A DNA stretch of 64,000 bases from Nectonema munidae (Eukaryota; Nematomorpha; Nectonematoida; Nectonematidae): assembly GCA_030549495.1 (NCBI GenBank), contig JAUIRK010000739.1, forward strand, positions 18,501 through 82,500, written 5' to 3'. The notes below the pieces were generated by a model. That model had not been told where the DNA came from. It was given only the letters and a program-made list of their open reading frames with translations, and ran no database searches. Of the stretch, positions 24,720 to 63,784 are shown piece by piece; within the stretch, counting starts at the first letter, position 1; every line of letters starts with the position of its first letter. Position numbers and translations under genes: made by a program.

Positions 24720-25100
24720 TTATCCATTAAAGTCAAGAGAGTTGTATACAGACCAACAAACAATTATTGCTGCACTCAAATTATTTTCTTCAACACAATG
24801 TCTTACGAATGCAATAAATTTAACATTATTTTCAGATAAACTGTCAATATTTTCAAAAATAAAATGATATTGCACGTAAAGTAAACTTTTTTCAATTAAA
24901 AAATTGATTTTTAAAAATAGAACATATAATATAACGGACATTATGCATCCTGCTAAACATAAGAACACGCCCAAACTCAAGTTGATAAAAGTTAATGTTG
25001 GAAAATTGATATAGTGAAGGATAGTAATATATATCTGGATCAATTTAAACACCTTGTAAATTGATTTCAAAAGATTTTCATGAGCATACTTTCAATTGCC
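24720..25100 (-). CDS. Open frame for a hydrophobic protein, not recognised
   Basis: The minus strand is open for about 127 codons, starting after a stop near 25103. It begins KYAHENLLKSIYKVFKLIQ and contains two hydrophobic spans (TLTFINLSLGVFLCLAGCIM, then a segment ending VLYVLF-like residues SVILYVLFLK), then SENNVKFIAFVRHCVEENN, and ends NSLDFNG. No family was recognised. It may be one exon or a decayed piece of a membrane protein (chemoreceptor-like in feel only), or chance. The frame has no good ATG. Confidence 0.2.
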
Positions 25101-25202
25101 AAACACAATTCATTCAATAGCTCCTATTTGTTGCTCAAATCGAGATTTCATTTATGATTTATATTTTCTATCGATAAAATTCTTTTGCCTCATATTCATC
25201 TA

Positions 25203-25968
25203 ACTAAGGCATCCGGCCAATTCGTCGTGAGACAATCCGTCCCCGGTTAATTCGTCTCCAGGACAATTTGTCCCCGGACAACTCGTCCTCATTTAATTCG
25301 TCTCCTGTTAATTCGCCACCGGACAAATTGTTCTAGGTTAATTTTGCGTTAGAAAAGTATATCATTAAACAAATTACTTCGGATTTAGCTTTTTTATTTT
25401 TAACTTGATCAAAAGAATTATCTTATAAAATGAATACTTTGCTTTTATTGAAATTAACTTAACACTAATTTACAATTTTTTCTAAAATAATTTAAGTAAA
25501 TTTAAAGAGAGCGTAGTCTACGTACGCACTTCTTTTTGCTGCTTGAAATTAAATCAAACTTTAATTTTTTTAATCCCACACATACTTGCCTCTATAAAAG
25601 TCTTAAATCGATTTCTAGGCAAGAAGAAAAGACAAGTCATAATAAAAATTATTAAAAACAAAGTTTATTGAAAATAAGATGTTGATTTTAAAATTTGAGA
25701 TTATGTGCAATTGCTTTCAAAAAAGTGAGAAAAAAATATATCTTTCTCAATTTAGTTTAAAAAATTAAGTAACTTGAAAGCTAAAAAGCAATAATTAAAA
25801 TAAAACATATTTTTGAAACTTATTTAAATTTTAAAATTTCAAAGGTTGGAAATAATAAGATTGAAATATTTATGAAATTTTAGAGACCAATTGACCGACG
25901 ACAAATTGTCACGGGACAAACTGTCCCACGACGAATTAACCGGAGACGAATTGTCCTAGCGCCTTCAT
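25203..25968. mobile_element. Non-autonomous element with modular MULE-type inverted repeats
   Basis: Each end is about 100-130 bases of iterated GGACAATTCGTC / GGTTAATTCGTC modules. The left end starts GGCCAATTCGTC; the right end, on the reverse strand, starts AGGCGCTAGGACAATTCGTC. TCATCTAA occurs at both flanks (near 25196 and 25966), compatible with an 8-9 bp target duplication. The 550-base interior is AT-rich with no coding sequence. The end architecture matches the FLYWCH MULE at 52.8-54.8 kb, although the module sequence differs. Confidence 0.65.
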
Positions 25969-25969
25969 C

Positions 25970-26709
25970 TAAAAACTCACGATTTCAAAAAAGCTTTAAC
26001 TATGATATTTTTAAACATATTGATTTTATAAAATATCAGAATTCTTAGTGCAATTTTAGTTCGAAGTTGTATATAAGGGTTTTCCCAAATGCAGGGGCCC
26101 ACTAGTCAAGGCGAGGGGGCTTAGTCTCCGAAATTCCAGTATTTTCCGTACTATAAAATTTCAAAATGAAAATATTTTATGTTTAAAATTTTTATTCTTA
26201 AATTTTTAATATATATTTTTTATGAATCAAATTAAGTATTTACATAAAAAAATTATTAAATTTTCTTATTTCAAAAAAATCATTATAATCCAAAGGAACT
26301 TCTTTATTTCAAAATTGAACGGTCAAAAATTCCAATCTCTCTCAAACAAAACAAAAATGTTTTTTTGCAATTAATAAGAGCATTCTGTTTTGGTTTTCAT
26401 TATTAAAAGCTTTCAATTTTCAATTTTATCAGCTAAATATAAAATATCAATATGTTGTTTCCAATACCTTCAAAATCAAATTTATGCAAAATCTCAAATC
26501 TAATATCTACAAAAATTCTTTGTCAAAATGTCATTATTTTAAAAACACTTGTACAGTCATCGAACATTATCATGTAAAAGTAATCTGATAATGATTTGTC
26601 GTTGATTTCTCAGAAAAATTCTTTAATTGATTTTTTCCTAAAAAATTTTTGTGCTTTTCCAATCATGTTTGCAGCTCTATCTATCAATACAACACTTTTA
26701 AAATGGAAG

Positions 26710-26744
<35 letters not shown>

Positions 26745-28810
26745 CAAAAAATGCAAAATAATTTCGTAAATTTCGTTTGCAGTTTTGGATGCAAAATCTT
26801 CTAATATATCTCACTGACTGGAACAATTCTATACGTTTAAAAGTATCATTTTTTTTTATTTTTTAAACATTAAAAAACTCAACTATCCAATAGCCTGCCT
26901 TTCTTCTAAAACACGTTTTAAAGTTGGTGAAAAAGAAGTTAAAGATATCATGTGAAGAACTTATTTCTATTAGTTTCACATATTGAATACTCCATTTTTA
27001 TAGTTTATCTACATTTTCCTCTAATTTTGCGCAATCAACAAACAAGAGTAAGTTTTTGGAAGGGTTGGAACGGACTTTTATACATTGAATAGTTTGTAAA
27101 AAAATTTATAATTGTTTCAACATTTAAGTCGAATTAAGTATACGATTAAAGCTTAGCAAGTATTTTGAATTTAATTTAGCTAAAATTCAATTGTTAAAAA
27201 ATATTTGTGTGCATAAATGCATGAGTGCGACAAAGCAAAGTTTACAAAATAGCTGTTCCATCCATCACCAAACAAATTGTGACACATGTTATAACAAAAG
27301 GGATAAAAGTTTTAGTAAAAAAATGGGGAAACGATCTTAGTAGACTTAGTATCAAAGCATCTTTTACGCTCTATTTAACCTAGAAGCTTATTTTTGAAGA
27401 AATTGAGAATGACAATTTTTTGATAGTTAAAAGTCTTAATAAAACACGCATTTTTATCTTTGTTTTTTTTATGTCGTAATCACTGACACTAATTCGGAAT
27501 GCATAGGATTTGGCCTTTCGCAATTAGTGATTTTCCCGGATTAGTGAATTTTATTTTAATAAAAAAATCACTCTTTGCTTACTCGATTTCTCTCAGTATA
27601 AACTTGATTCGAACTAAAATTTAATGTGAGGTGTCAGTTTAATACTAAAAGCACAACAAAAATATTATTGCACATTAGAATTTGTAAGTTCATTTTCAGA
27701 TGTACTGATTTTACTGGGTGTAGACAATTTTGAAACATTCCCTCTAAACTTAGTTGTTTTTGGTGCTTTGGCCTTTCTCCAATTACTTTTTCTTGCAAGG
27801 TATAAAGACTCATTAGTTCTTCATCATTTATGAAAATTTTATTTTCTAAACCTTCGAGAAGCTGCTGTTAATTGAATCATTCATTCAATAATTTTGCTAA
27901 ATTAAAGATTTTCGGAATAATCAAAGATTCGGATTAACGAAGCGCCGAATTAGTAATTTTCGGTTTAGAGGTAGTCAACTATGGAATATTTTCAACAAAA
28001 TTTAAACGTTTTGCAATCCTTCATTGCTGCACATACATTGATTCATTCCATTGAAAATCTCATCAAGGAGTTAGAAATAAAAATACAAATTTCTATTTGC
28101 TTTTATAAAATCTTAACAATGCAAAAAACTACTCAACGCGCTATTTCCTGGACTATTGTAACGGCGTCTTGAAAATTAAGGGACATTTTGTGACTGCAAA
28201 TGAACTGATAGTGCGTAAAAGAAGAAACAATTGCAAACAGATTATGAGAGAGCTTTTTAGACTATTTTAGCTCTCTTCAGCACGAGTTGTTACGAAGTCG
28301 AAAATGTGGTTTGGTGCTGTAATGTCCTTTTTTCAATGAATTGCTTCGTATTAAAAGGAAATGTACAAAAGAAATGAAAAAATGTGCAATCTCCGTGTTC
28401 TACTGGGAAGTTGCGTTTAATATTAAGGGAATATCGAATTATTAAAAAAGAATATCGAATTAAGGAAAAATTATTAAAAAAGAAAAAACAAGCAGAGAAA
28501 ATAAAAGTATATCTGCCGATATAAATTATCTGCAAGACTCAGATGTATCAACAATGGCAGTGAAAAGATCAATTTTGGTGATTGAAAAATTTCTGCCTAA
28601 ATTGCGCACCCAAAAGTGAATACTCTAAAAAGTTTCATACTATTTTACGATAAAAATATCAATAAAAATTCTTAAAATTGAAAAAAATTTTGGATTAGAT
28701 TGTTTTACAATTCTAATTTTTTTGTGTCTAGGTTAATTTTAGAAGGATTTTTTGTTCCAACTATAGTCACTACTACGTGATACCCTACAAACGTTTTGTT
28801 TAACAATCCT
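25970..28810. other. No gene seen; AT-rich, one microsatellite, one weak pogo-like trace
   Basis: Apart from the trinucleotide run at 26.71 kb, nothing coding was found. Near 27470-27975, phrases such as CACTAATTCGGAATG and TTCGGATTAACGAAGCGCCG recall ends of pogo/Tigger-type elements, but a clean inverted-repeat pair was not established. A start resembling a hAT end (CAGGGGCCCACTAG) lies near 26092 without a partner. Confidence 0.4.
26711..26744. repeat. (TTA)n microsatellite
   Basis: About eleven uninterrupted copies of TTA. Confidence 0.95.
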
Positions 28811-29077
28811 TTTAGCCCGTTAATGCCCAATGTCGACTTTACAAAAATAAAATCGTCTGCGTTTATCAAAGCTCTTTAACCCAAATACAACCAACGTAAC
28901 CTATAGGTGACACCTTTTAAATAAAATCGTCTGTGTTTATCAATGCCTTTTAATACAAATCTTCTGCTTTGCATTAGATATCGTCTGATTATACTGAACA
29001 TAAACGGGTTAATACAAATCTTCTGCTTTACATTAGATATCGTCTGATTATTATTCTGATCGTTAACGGGGTATAAA
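28811..29077. mobile_element. TTAA-type MITE with internal tandem units
   Basis: Ends TTTAGCCCGTTAATGCCC (left) and, on the reverse strand, TTTATACCCCGTTAACG (right). Inside, AATACAAATCTTCTGCTTT followed by CATTAGATATCGTCTGATTA occurs twice (28952-28991 and 29011-29050, period 59), and ATCGTCTGYGTTTATCAA occurs twice further left. The left end matches the one near 23.2 kb, and ATCGTCTGC is shared with the element at 33.9 kb. Confidence 0.6.
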
Positions 29078-29221
29078 GCGAGAATGCTTTCAGATCTCTT
29101 TATTTCTACTATATTTTGGAATGACTTAATTAAATGTGATTTGTAGGAGAGGTTTTATGCTAATAATCTAAACTAAAAATGTGTAGTCAAATTTTAATGA
29201 GCCTTTTCAAAATCGTTCATG

Positions 29222-29313
29222 ATTAAAAAAAGTATGAAGAAACTATGAAAAGCAGAACAAAGACAAAAAAGGAAATTTCTTTCAAAGATGAAATGAGAGA
29301 ACTTAAAATATCA
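29222..29313. repeat. 90-bp direct repeat, copy 1
   Basis: Nearly identical to the segment at 32.03-32.13 kb (starts ATTAAAAAAAGTATGAAG, ends GAGAGAACTTAAAATA), differing by one base in an A-run and a few bases at the left edge. The two copies are separated by about 2.7 kb of unrelated AT-rich DNA. Confidence 0.9.
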
Positions 29314-32033
29314 TTTTTTCACAATTAAACAAAAATAGTATGTATAAAGAAGGAAAAATAAGATAGATCATTTAAAGCTGATTTGTGTAATCATAAAAAA
29401 TTGACGTCAATTTTCTGTTTCATAAATATTATTTTCATGAATTAGTTATAACAAACTTGATAAACCCGTTTTAGCTGGGGTATTTATAAATTTTATTACA
29501 AGCCTAAATTCTAAAGCAAATCAAACTATTTTAGTGCTTTTTAAAATTGTTTGTCATCTACATACACCTGGCGGAACGTTTTATTCTTTCCGAGACGCTG
29601 ATCAGAGGACTTCAAAAAAAGTTACACAGGTATACTCATATATATTTTTTCCAAAGAAAATAATTTTTAGCATAATGCTTATTGGAATAATTTACTTTGT
29701 GCAGTAGACTTTTATTCAGAATTATAGGCTAAGAAATATTTGAGAGCTTCAAAGGTATACATATGTTATTAATAAAAACTAGTGATCATATTCGATAAAA
29801 ATGAGCTGATTAATCGTGTTTTTTAAAAACACCATTATATAACCATATTTTCATGGTCTGGTACTTGTAATGATGTCCTAATATAAACTTGCATCTGATT
29901 TTTTCCCTTTAAAAAAAAATATTTTTCTATGGAGTCAAAATTTTCACAAAATTAACCAGCTAATCGATCGGTTAAAAGATATTGGGCAATAAATTAACCG
30001 CTTAACAAAAACACGATTGAGTACCATCACTACTATGAATATATCATTCGTTACACATCAAAATTTTTTAGAAGGTCCATAGAAAAAATATTATTTGCAG
30101 AGTTCCAGAAGTCAAATATGTGGGCCACATAAATAATAAGCCAGAATATAGACAGACAGATGCCCAAAAATAAAAAATTCAATTCGCCAATGATAAATTC
30201 AAGCATGAGAGGCAATCTGGATATAAAATCTCTTACTTTTTAATTTGTATTTTGATCTTTGTCTATATTTGAGTGCGTTTGAACGCTTTATGCATGTGAA
30301 TAACGGTTATTTCATGTGTCTTTTGCCTAGGAGTTATAGGAATATATAAAAAGCTTGTTTTATTTCTGAGATATTTTCGTGGGACATAGTAAGCCTTTGA
30401 GAAGTATAATTTTGAAGACTAATCCGCTGCTTTCTTTTTCATTAGAATTTTGAATAATATATTTTTCTCTTCTTTTATTCAAGCTCATCTCATTCAGCTA
30501 TCTTCTTTCTAATTTGAGTTAAATTAAAAATAATTTTATTTTATCTCATTAGAAACTAGTTTTTAGCGAAATATAAGTTCAATATTTTCAGAATCTTTTT
30601 CATGATATCAAAGTTCAGCTATTCAAATTAATCACAGAGATCTCTGGTAAAAATTTAGTTCCATCAATACACCAAACTTTTGCAAAAATGAAAATTTGTG
30701 TTTTTAAATGAGAGAAAAATAGTTTTCAATCGTTACAATTTTATATCAATGAATATTGTCAGACTCGCATTAGAAATTTTTTTCAACAAAGGTCACTTTT
30801 AATCTTTATCAGTACGTTTGTTACATTTTGTAACATTTGAAACTTTAATTTTTCAAGTCAAGAAATTTTTTTTCAATAACTATTTGGGAATGAATATTTT
30901 GACTAGCTATTCAGTTTAAAAGCAAAAGTACTCATTTGCTTAATATTTGAGTACAGATATTTTTATGTTCGATTGTTAAATTTTGTAAATAACACTGTAC
31001 ATAATTAATTAAATCATTTTTTTAAAGAAAATTTGTTGATTATTATAATAAAAATATAATATCGAAACAAAATGTTTCAGTTGTTAAAAATGTACTTTAA
31101 TTTATGACAGCTGTCAGAATTTTATTTGTAGACAGAGAAATAGTCAATAAAACAATGATTTTCTTGTTCTCGTATACTATGATTTTTATGAATATTTAAA
31201 TAGATTTTGAATTTATAAATCATTATAAATGATTATAATGTTTAAATAGATTTTGAATGATTTTGTGTTCTTAGACTTAAATAATTTTATGAAAAGTGAT
31301 TAAACTTGCCCTTTTTTGTATACTATGATTCCTTACAAAATGTAAAAAAATACAAGCGTTACAAAACCACCCTATAGGGCTACTTCAACGTTGGCTTTTG
31401 CTGCTTATAAAAACTTGAAAATATCAAATAAAGTGCCGATAGGCTACCTCATTCTTTACTCCTATCATTTTGAAAATATTCTGAGAATAGACAGTTTCAT
31501 TTTAAATTGCTTTATTAGTTTATTTTGTCTTCTTTCTCTCTTATGTAGCAAATTTTTCAATTTTGAGTAAAAGGTACCGCGGGTGTGTTTTCATTGACAA
31601 GGCACTGATGTACCGCTTGTCAAATTATGAACAAATTGGTATCGATGATGAATCGAAGCCAGGGGCTTCCGTGCTGAGTCTATCATCTGAAACAACCTCC
31701 CATTAGAGTATGCTGTAGTGGATACGTCAAACTAGTTTTCAAAAAATTTAAGTTATACTGTAAATTTTTTTTGTTTTTGTTGAAGCTCTATAACTTTTTC
31801 TGCTTTTTTTCCTTAAAAGTTATTATAAAAGGCAAATCATTGCAAAGGGTTAAAAGTTGATATTTTACTTTTTGTAGAACGTCCAAGTAATAGTATCTGA
31901 ATTTTTTGTTTATTTTATGTATCGTTGACTATTACCGACTGATTGGTATTCGACTAAAGTTCTTATCGGCGTATCTCTAGTTCAAAGCATATTTTTAAGT
32001 GTCCACTATTCTAAACAAACTATTCTAAGGAAA
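29314..32033. other. AT-rich segment between direct repeats, no gene seen
   Basis: No open frame longer than about 60 codons and no recognised transposase or terminal repeat. A slightly GC-richer patch (31560-31720) has no coding signature I recognise. Confidence 0.4.
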
Positions 32034-32126
32034 ATTAAAAAAAAACTATGAAGAAACTATGAAAAGCAGAACAAAGACAAAAAGGAAATTTCTTTCAAAG
32101 ATGAAATGAGAGAACTTAAAATAATG
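32034..32126. repeat. 90-bp direct repeat, copy 2
   Basis: Second copy of the repeat described at 29.22 kb, in the same orientation. Immediately followed, after about 11 bases, by a hAT-type MITE. Confidence 0.9.
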
Positions 32127-32137
32127 TTAATGTACAC

Positions 32138-32439
32138 CAGGGGCGCACATGCGAGCGTGGGGGCGAAAAGCCTATTCGCCTCTCCCAATAATTTTGGATT
32201 TTTTTAAACTAGTGCATATGCGTTATGTAATTAAAATATTTTGGATGGAAGTGTTTTAAAATTTCATCAATTTTGTAAAAAAAAATATAAAGTAGTCTTA
32301 TAAATTTACGTATGCGCTGTATACACTCTATTTTAAATTATTTGGTCAGTAATTTAAAAAAAGGGCTTTATTTGGTCCGTAATTTTAAAAATTGCAAAAA
32401 AATTTCGCCCCCTAATAATTTTGAGGATGTGCACCCCTG
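32138..32439. mobile_element. hAT-type MITE
   Basis: 302-bp element with ends CAGGGGCGCACATGC and, on the reverse strand, CAGGGGTGCACATCC, followed inwards by GGGGGCG on both sides. Typical hAT-like termini. The flanking 8-mers (ATGTACAC, ATAACTTA) do not match, so the target duplication has been lost or the ends are slightly off. Confidence 0.65.
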
Positions 32440-32550
32440 ATAACTTAAGTCTAAATGATATACAACGATGAATAGGAAAGGAACAAATTGATACTAAAAA
32501 TAAAGTATGTCAGAAAATGCAATATCTACGCAAATAGAAAATGATAAACT

Positions 32551-32556
32551 TTTATT
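32551..32556 (-). terminator. Candidate polyadenylation signal for glycogen phosphorylase
   Basis: AATAAA on the minus strand, about 235 bases after the stop codon. It is the first good match in the likely 3' UTR. Confidence 0.45.
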
Positions 32557-32790
32557 TTACAAATATTATTTCAATAAGCTAAATATAAATAACAGCACAA
32601 TGATATAAATTGATATTGCAGATATAGGAAAACCAACAAATGAGTAAAAGTTTAAAGCAAGACAGTACCAAAGCTATATTTGATATAAAAAACAAAGCAC
32701 AACAAATAAAGTGATGTCATATATATCAATTTTTAATGTCAGTGGAAAAGCCGTAAAATTAGGATAAGATAAATTATGATTAGGCTCGAT

Positions 32791-59371
<26,581 letters not shown>

Positions 59372-59639
59372 AAGAAAATTAAAAGGAACGGATGAAGAAG
59401 AAATCAGAGCAAAACAGAAATGCAAAATTTACAAACTTTAGTTATAAAAAAAATTATAAGGGTTAAAAAATATATCAAACTTTTATATGTGATTTTAGAA
59501 AAGATATCTTAAAATAAAATGTATTTTCAATTGACAATAATAACAAAAATATTTAGAACTAACTCTTTTAAATCAAAGATCTTCGTGAACAACGAATACT
59601 CCATGAAAAGAAATAACTTAATATAAATTCTTGATAATA

Positions 59640-59812
59640 TTAATTCGATTATGTCTTCATTTAATGATGTTTCAAAAGTGTTAGATAGTATTTCAAACAA
59701 CATCCTATTGAATAAGCTTTCTTTATATGGTTTTTCTTCTGATTTACTTCAACTAATAAGAGAGAGAAAATTTAATGCAAAGAAAAAGTGTTCACAAAGA
59801 GAAAAAAAATGA
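59640..59812 (+). mobile_element. LINE reverse-transcriptase scrap
   Basis: Open stretch SSFNDVSKVLDSISNNILLN then KLSLYGFSSDLLQLI matches the non-LTR RT pattern 'D.SKAFDSI.H.ILL.KL..YGF....L'. The catalytic Asp context is altered. Only about 55 residues; lies about 270 bases upstream of the GlyP start codon. Confidence 0.55.
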
Positions 59813-60058
59813 AAAATTATATAATATATATTTATATACTATATATAATATATATTCATAAAATGTATAAATAAATATCATCGATACAGGAAAAAAATAT
59901 TAGCCAAAAATGGCCGTGATTAGATTTTTCCAATAAAAAAAATGTCAAACTTTTCTGTTACTAAAAGTTTCAACTTAAAAAGTTCACTTTGAGGGAGAAA
60001 GAAAAAACTAATAGATCATAATTTGTATGTAATTAAAAGGTGATTTTTAATTTTTTTT

Positions 60059-60355
60059 TTAATTAAGGTAATGACAAAGGTAAATTTTCGAAGAGATATT
60101 TATTGTTAGCATAAAATTCATTTGATTTTTTTTTATTGAAATATTCGATCCTTTAAGCCTGTAATCAATCCTTATTGGTTCGTTTAAGCTTCTGATATTG
60201 TATGCGGGTTTATTGTTATAACTAATCAAGGACCCGAACACATTTTGTAAATAACAGTTGAAATTTTTGCAGAGAAATACCTCAACTCTCTGTTTAAAAA
60301 TTTCTTCCAATTTTAACAATTTATTATGATAAAATAAATTTAGCAGTATGATCAA
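60059..60355 (-). mobile_element. LINE ORF2 C-terminal scrap, minus strand
   Basis: LEEIFKQRVEVFLCKNFNCY, then ISYNNKPAYNIRSLNE, then IDYRLKGSNISIKK resembles the region downstream of RT in non-LTR elements ('Q...F.YK......HSYNTRS...L.....R......I...G'). Opposite orientation to the neighbour at 60.6 kb. Confidence 0.4.
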
Positions 60356-60612
60356 ACTTCTTCGTGTTAAAAATCACACTTATAGTGCGTTTTTGTAGAA
60401 TTTCGATATGTTTTTTTTCAAAGGGAAACCAATGAACAATTGTTTGTATATCATACATTTAATATATAATAGGGAAAATTATAACTTCTATTCTTATTAA
60501 AAATTATCATGCATTTTGATTTTTGCTTATTCAAAAACAAGTTATTCATATTACACAATTTATAAAGTAAAATATAAATGAGTTACATATAGCAGAAAAA
60601 CAGCTCTAAGAC

Positions 60613-60902
60613 TTGTTTTCAATAAGCATAATTAATCTCACAATTTTAAACCATTTTTATAAAATAAGTTGCGCAGCGTCGATGGTATATAATATTTATC
60701 TCTGGCTATCCTCTTGTTCAAATTTAATCACAAAATCTTACCACCTATATTTTACGATTGGTTCGTTTATAACTCTGAAAGAGAATTTTTTTTTATAAGA
60801 AATTCTGTCCACATGATCATTCCTAGATACAAATTAGCTAGATCGAAAATCTCTATAAAGTATCGCGCTTGTAATTATTGGAGTGAAATCACGTCTATTT
60901 AA
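60613..60902 (+). mobile_element. LINE ORF2 C-terminal scrap, plus strand
   Basis: FNHKILPPIFYDWFVYNSER, then RNSVHMIIPRYKLARSKISI and KYRACNYWSEI matches the same post-RT region ('LPP.F...F..N......TRN...L..PR......SI.YR....WN.I') more clearly than its neighbour. Two frames are needed. 5' and 3' parts are absent. Confidence 0.55.
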
Positions 60903-61564
60903 AACTTTGGATTCCATTATTTCAATGAAAATTGGAATTGGCCACTATTCTTGAGAGAGTTTAACATAGTCTAGAAAAAAAATAATTTATAGGGATTTAA
61001 GAACTTATTTGATAAGAATATTGGTTTAGATGGAAATTTTCATGTTTTTCTCTAAAATAATTATCAAATGCAAACGGTTTTGTTTGGCTATCAACAAACT
61101 CATTTTTATCTTTAATCATAATATCGCATTTTGATTTATATTTCAAAAATTATAAAATTCCCTCCATATAATTATATTTTGGTGTAATTTTTTTTAGAAA
61201 AATAATTTGTTATATTTTGGTTTGGCTAACCAGACACACTTTTTATATTTTTTTGAAATCATTAAAACTTAAAATCATTATAAATAATATGGGTTTACAT
61301 TTACTTTTTAGCATTTTTTTTATAAATACAGGATCATCTATCATCTATTTTTTTGTTTATGTTTATTTTTATAGTCGAATCTTTAAGACCGTTATTGAAA
61401 TTACCTACAAAATTATTAGAGCATTCGTTTACGTCTAATTTAGAATCAGTTAATATCTTCCAATTTTCGTTTACTAGAAGAACAGGCGAAATTGACAATT
61501 ATTTGTGGAACGAGAGAAGGTTTTTTTCATTTTCAGTTTTATTTTGTGAAACATAATAGGGGCG

Positions 61565-61700
61565 TGAATAGTGTTGGTTAGATAATAGATTCGATAACTC
61601 AATGTCTTAGGTTCGATCCCGCATCAAGCCTACTTTCCTCGTAGTTCGATAGAAGCGGCGCACATGTGCCTTCTGGATGAAAACCCCCGACGGTACATTT
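61565..61700 (+). repeat. tRNA-like SINE candidate
   Basis: GGTTCGATCCC (61610-61620) is a perfect B box, preceded about 35 bases upstream by TTGGTTAGATAATAG, an A-box-like stretch. It is followed by GC-richer sequence (GCGGCGCACATGTGCC, CCCCCGACGG) unlike the surroundings. No aminoacyl-stem pairing was seen, so a SINE head is likelier than a working tRNA. Confidence 0.5.
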
Positions 61701-63515
61701 TACCTTTAGTGAAACAAATATTGACAAATGATCAGACAGAGAGCCGTATTTCAATACCTTGATTCGGGTGGAATAAAGATGTTGTCAAGCAATGTATTTA
61801 AAAATAGGTCTAGACACTAAATTAATTGTTAGAAAAGGATAAAAGGACTCGATAAAAGATATAGAAAAAATTGAGTATGAAATTTTGAATAGGTTGATTA
61901 TTCTTCTATATATTGTTTTTATTGAGAAAACTCTAGAAGTCATCAAGAAAAAAAGATAGAGAATCATTAGAATAAAAGGTAGAACTGTAAATTTTGAAAA
62001 TATATGTAAAAGTTCCATCTTTTCTTAAAATTTAATAAAAAAATTTTCCAATATGTATAAACAATATGAAATTTAAAGATTTCAAATTCAATGCTTTTAT
62101 CGATCATAAAACGAAGCCTCTATGCATGGAGAATAAGGATGGTTTCGAGATAAATAATAATTACCAAGAGCTAATCATCTGAATTTGAGTTTTTAGAAAG
62201 TCATGTTTATCGCAATGATATGAAAATACTTCCTCATTTTGAGATAATTTTCAGTTCTGAACAGCAAATTGGGTGGAAATATTTAGTTATTTTCAAACAC
62301 TAAGTGCGAAAACTGAATCTAGAAATGAAACTATCATAGTCGATTCGGTATAAAAATGTTTATTTTATTTAAAATTTTAATTAAGGTTTGAGAAAACAAT
62401 TTTGAGGTCTAAATCGCTAACACACTTTTAGACATTCAATTCAGCAAAAACTGAGTCGAGAAATTAAACCAGTATGGTGGATTTACTATAAATACATATA
62501 ATTTAAAATTTTAAAAATATTTTTGGAGATATTTTTTAGACACAAATCGCAATTTTGATTGTAACTTTTAGACATTTTCAAATCATAAATGCAAAATCAG
62601 AGTTCAAAATGAAACCAGAATGGTCGATTTGGCATAAAAACACATATTTTATGTTAAATTAAAATAAACATTTTGTAGATAATTTTATCATCAATCAAAA
62701 TTTTATGCAAAAGAAGCTATGTTTATTGATAAAATTAAATTTATGCAAATTTTATGCGTTCAAACACGAATATCTTTATAAACTTTAAAGGGAAAATATA
62801 AAATGAACACTAAGTTTTTAGATCAACTATAGAAAATATAAAATTTTGTTAAAAAATATTAGCTTTTGATTTTGATTAACAGTTATTGAGATGTGAGGGT
62901 CATTCAACTACCATAAAATGGTATCAAAATAGGTAGGTATCGGTTTTAGGATTTACAAAGTTTGAAGGAATATGCTTAATTTTGAACACAAACTTTTTAG
63001 TCAATCTGTTTCTCAAAAAATAGTTTGATATCAATAAACTCAAAGTATATCAATAGATGAGAAAAATAACATAGCAAAATTAAAAAAAAAACTTAGTGAG
63101 CTTAAGCTAAATGTGGACTTTTTTACATAAAAAATTTTATCATATTGCATATTAGCCATTTTACTTAAAAATTCTTGATTAATTGCAAGTTTTAGCCTGA
63201 TCGTGTAATTTTTATAAAAATTTTCAAAATATTAATCCCTGAAATTGTATTTTATTTGTTCTTCATAAGCCTAGTAGAAAAAAATATGTTTTTATTTAAA
63301 AAGTTTTAAAAGTCATCCTGACTGCTTTATTAATGTCTGAAAAAATATTTTTCCTTCACCCAGTTCTTCGTGAAAAGTTAAATTTCAATCTCGAAAAAGA
63401 AGCTATTAAAGATTCTTCTGAAAATCATTTTTGTCAAACTATGTTAAGTAATTTTTGCTTTTATTTTATAGTTTCGATAGATTATTTATTAAATGTATAT
63501 TATATTACATACGAT
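61701..63515. other. AT-rich stretch, no gene seen
   Basis: No recognised protein, no paired terminal repeats. A 62-codon open frame at 63333-63521 has no recognised family. GAAACTATCATAG / GAAACCAGTATGG / GAAACCAGAATGG phrases near 62326, 62465 and 62608 recur at roughly 140-base spacing, suggesting a decayed tandem array. Confidence 0.4.
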
Positions 63516-63784
63516 CAGTAGTGGGATTCAAATTTTTTTGTCAGCCGGTTCTGTTACAAAAAAGTCAAATTTTTGAGCAAATAAACTAATAAATTTTGAT
63601 TATTTCCCAATAAAATTTTAAAATAATGGTTAAATAAGCATCATTATGATGATGTTGTGGGTGCTTATTTTACTGTACGGTCTGTACTATATAGATAAAT
63701 AAATATTTTACTGTTAGCCGAACTCACAAAATTCTGTAAGACGGTTCTAACGAACCGGTGCGAACCGGCTGAATCACACTACTG
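63516..63784. mobile_element. hAT-type MITE, perfect target duplication
   Basis: 269 bp with ends CAGTAGTGGGATTCAAATT and, on the reverse strand, CAGTAGTGTGATTCAGCCGG, followed inwards by the AACCGGTT-rich phrase common in this type of hAT element. Flanked by identical CATACGAT (63508-63515 and 63785-63792). No coding sequence. Confidence 0.85.
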
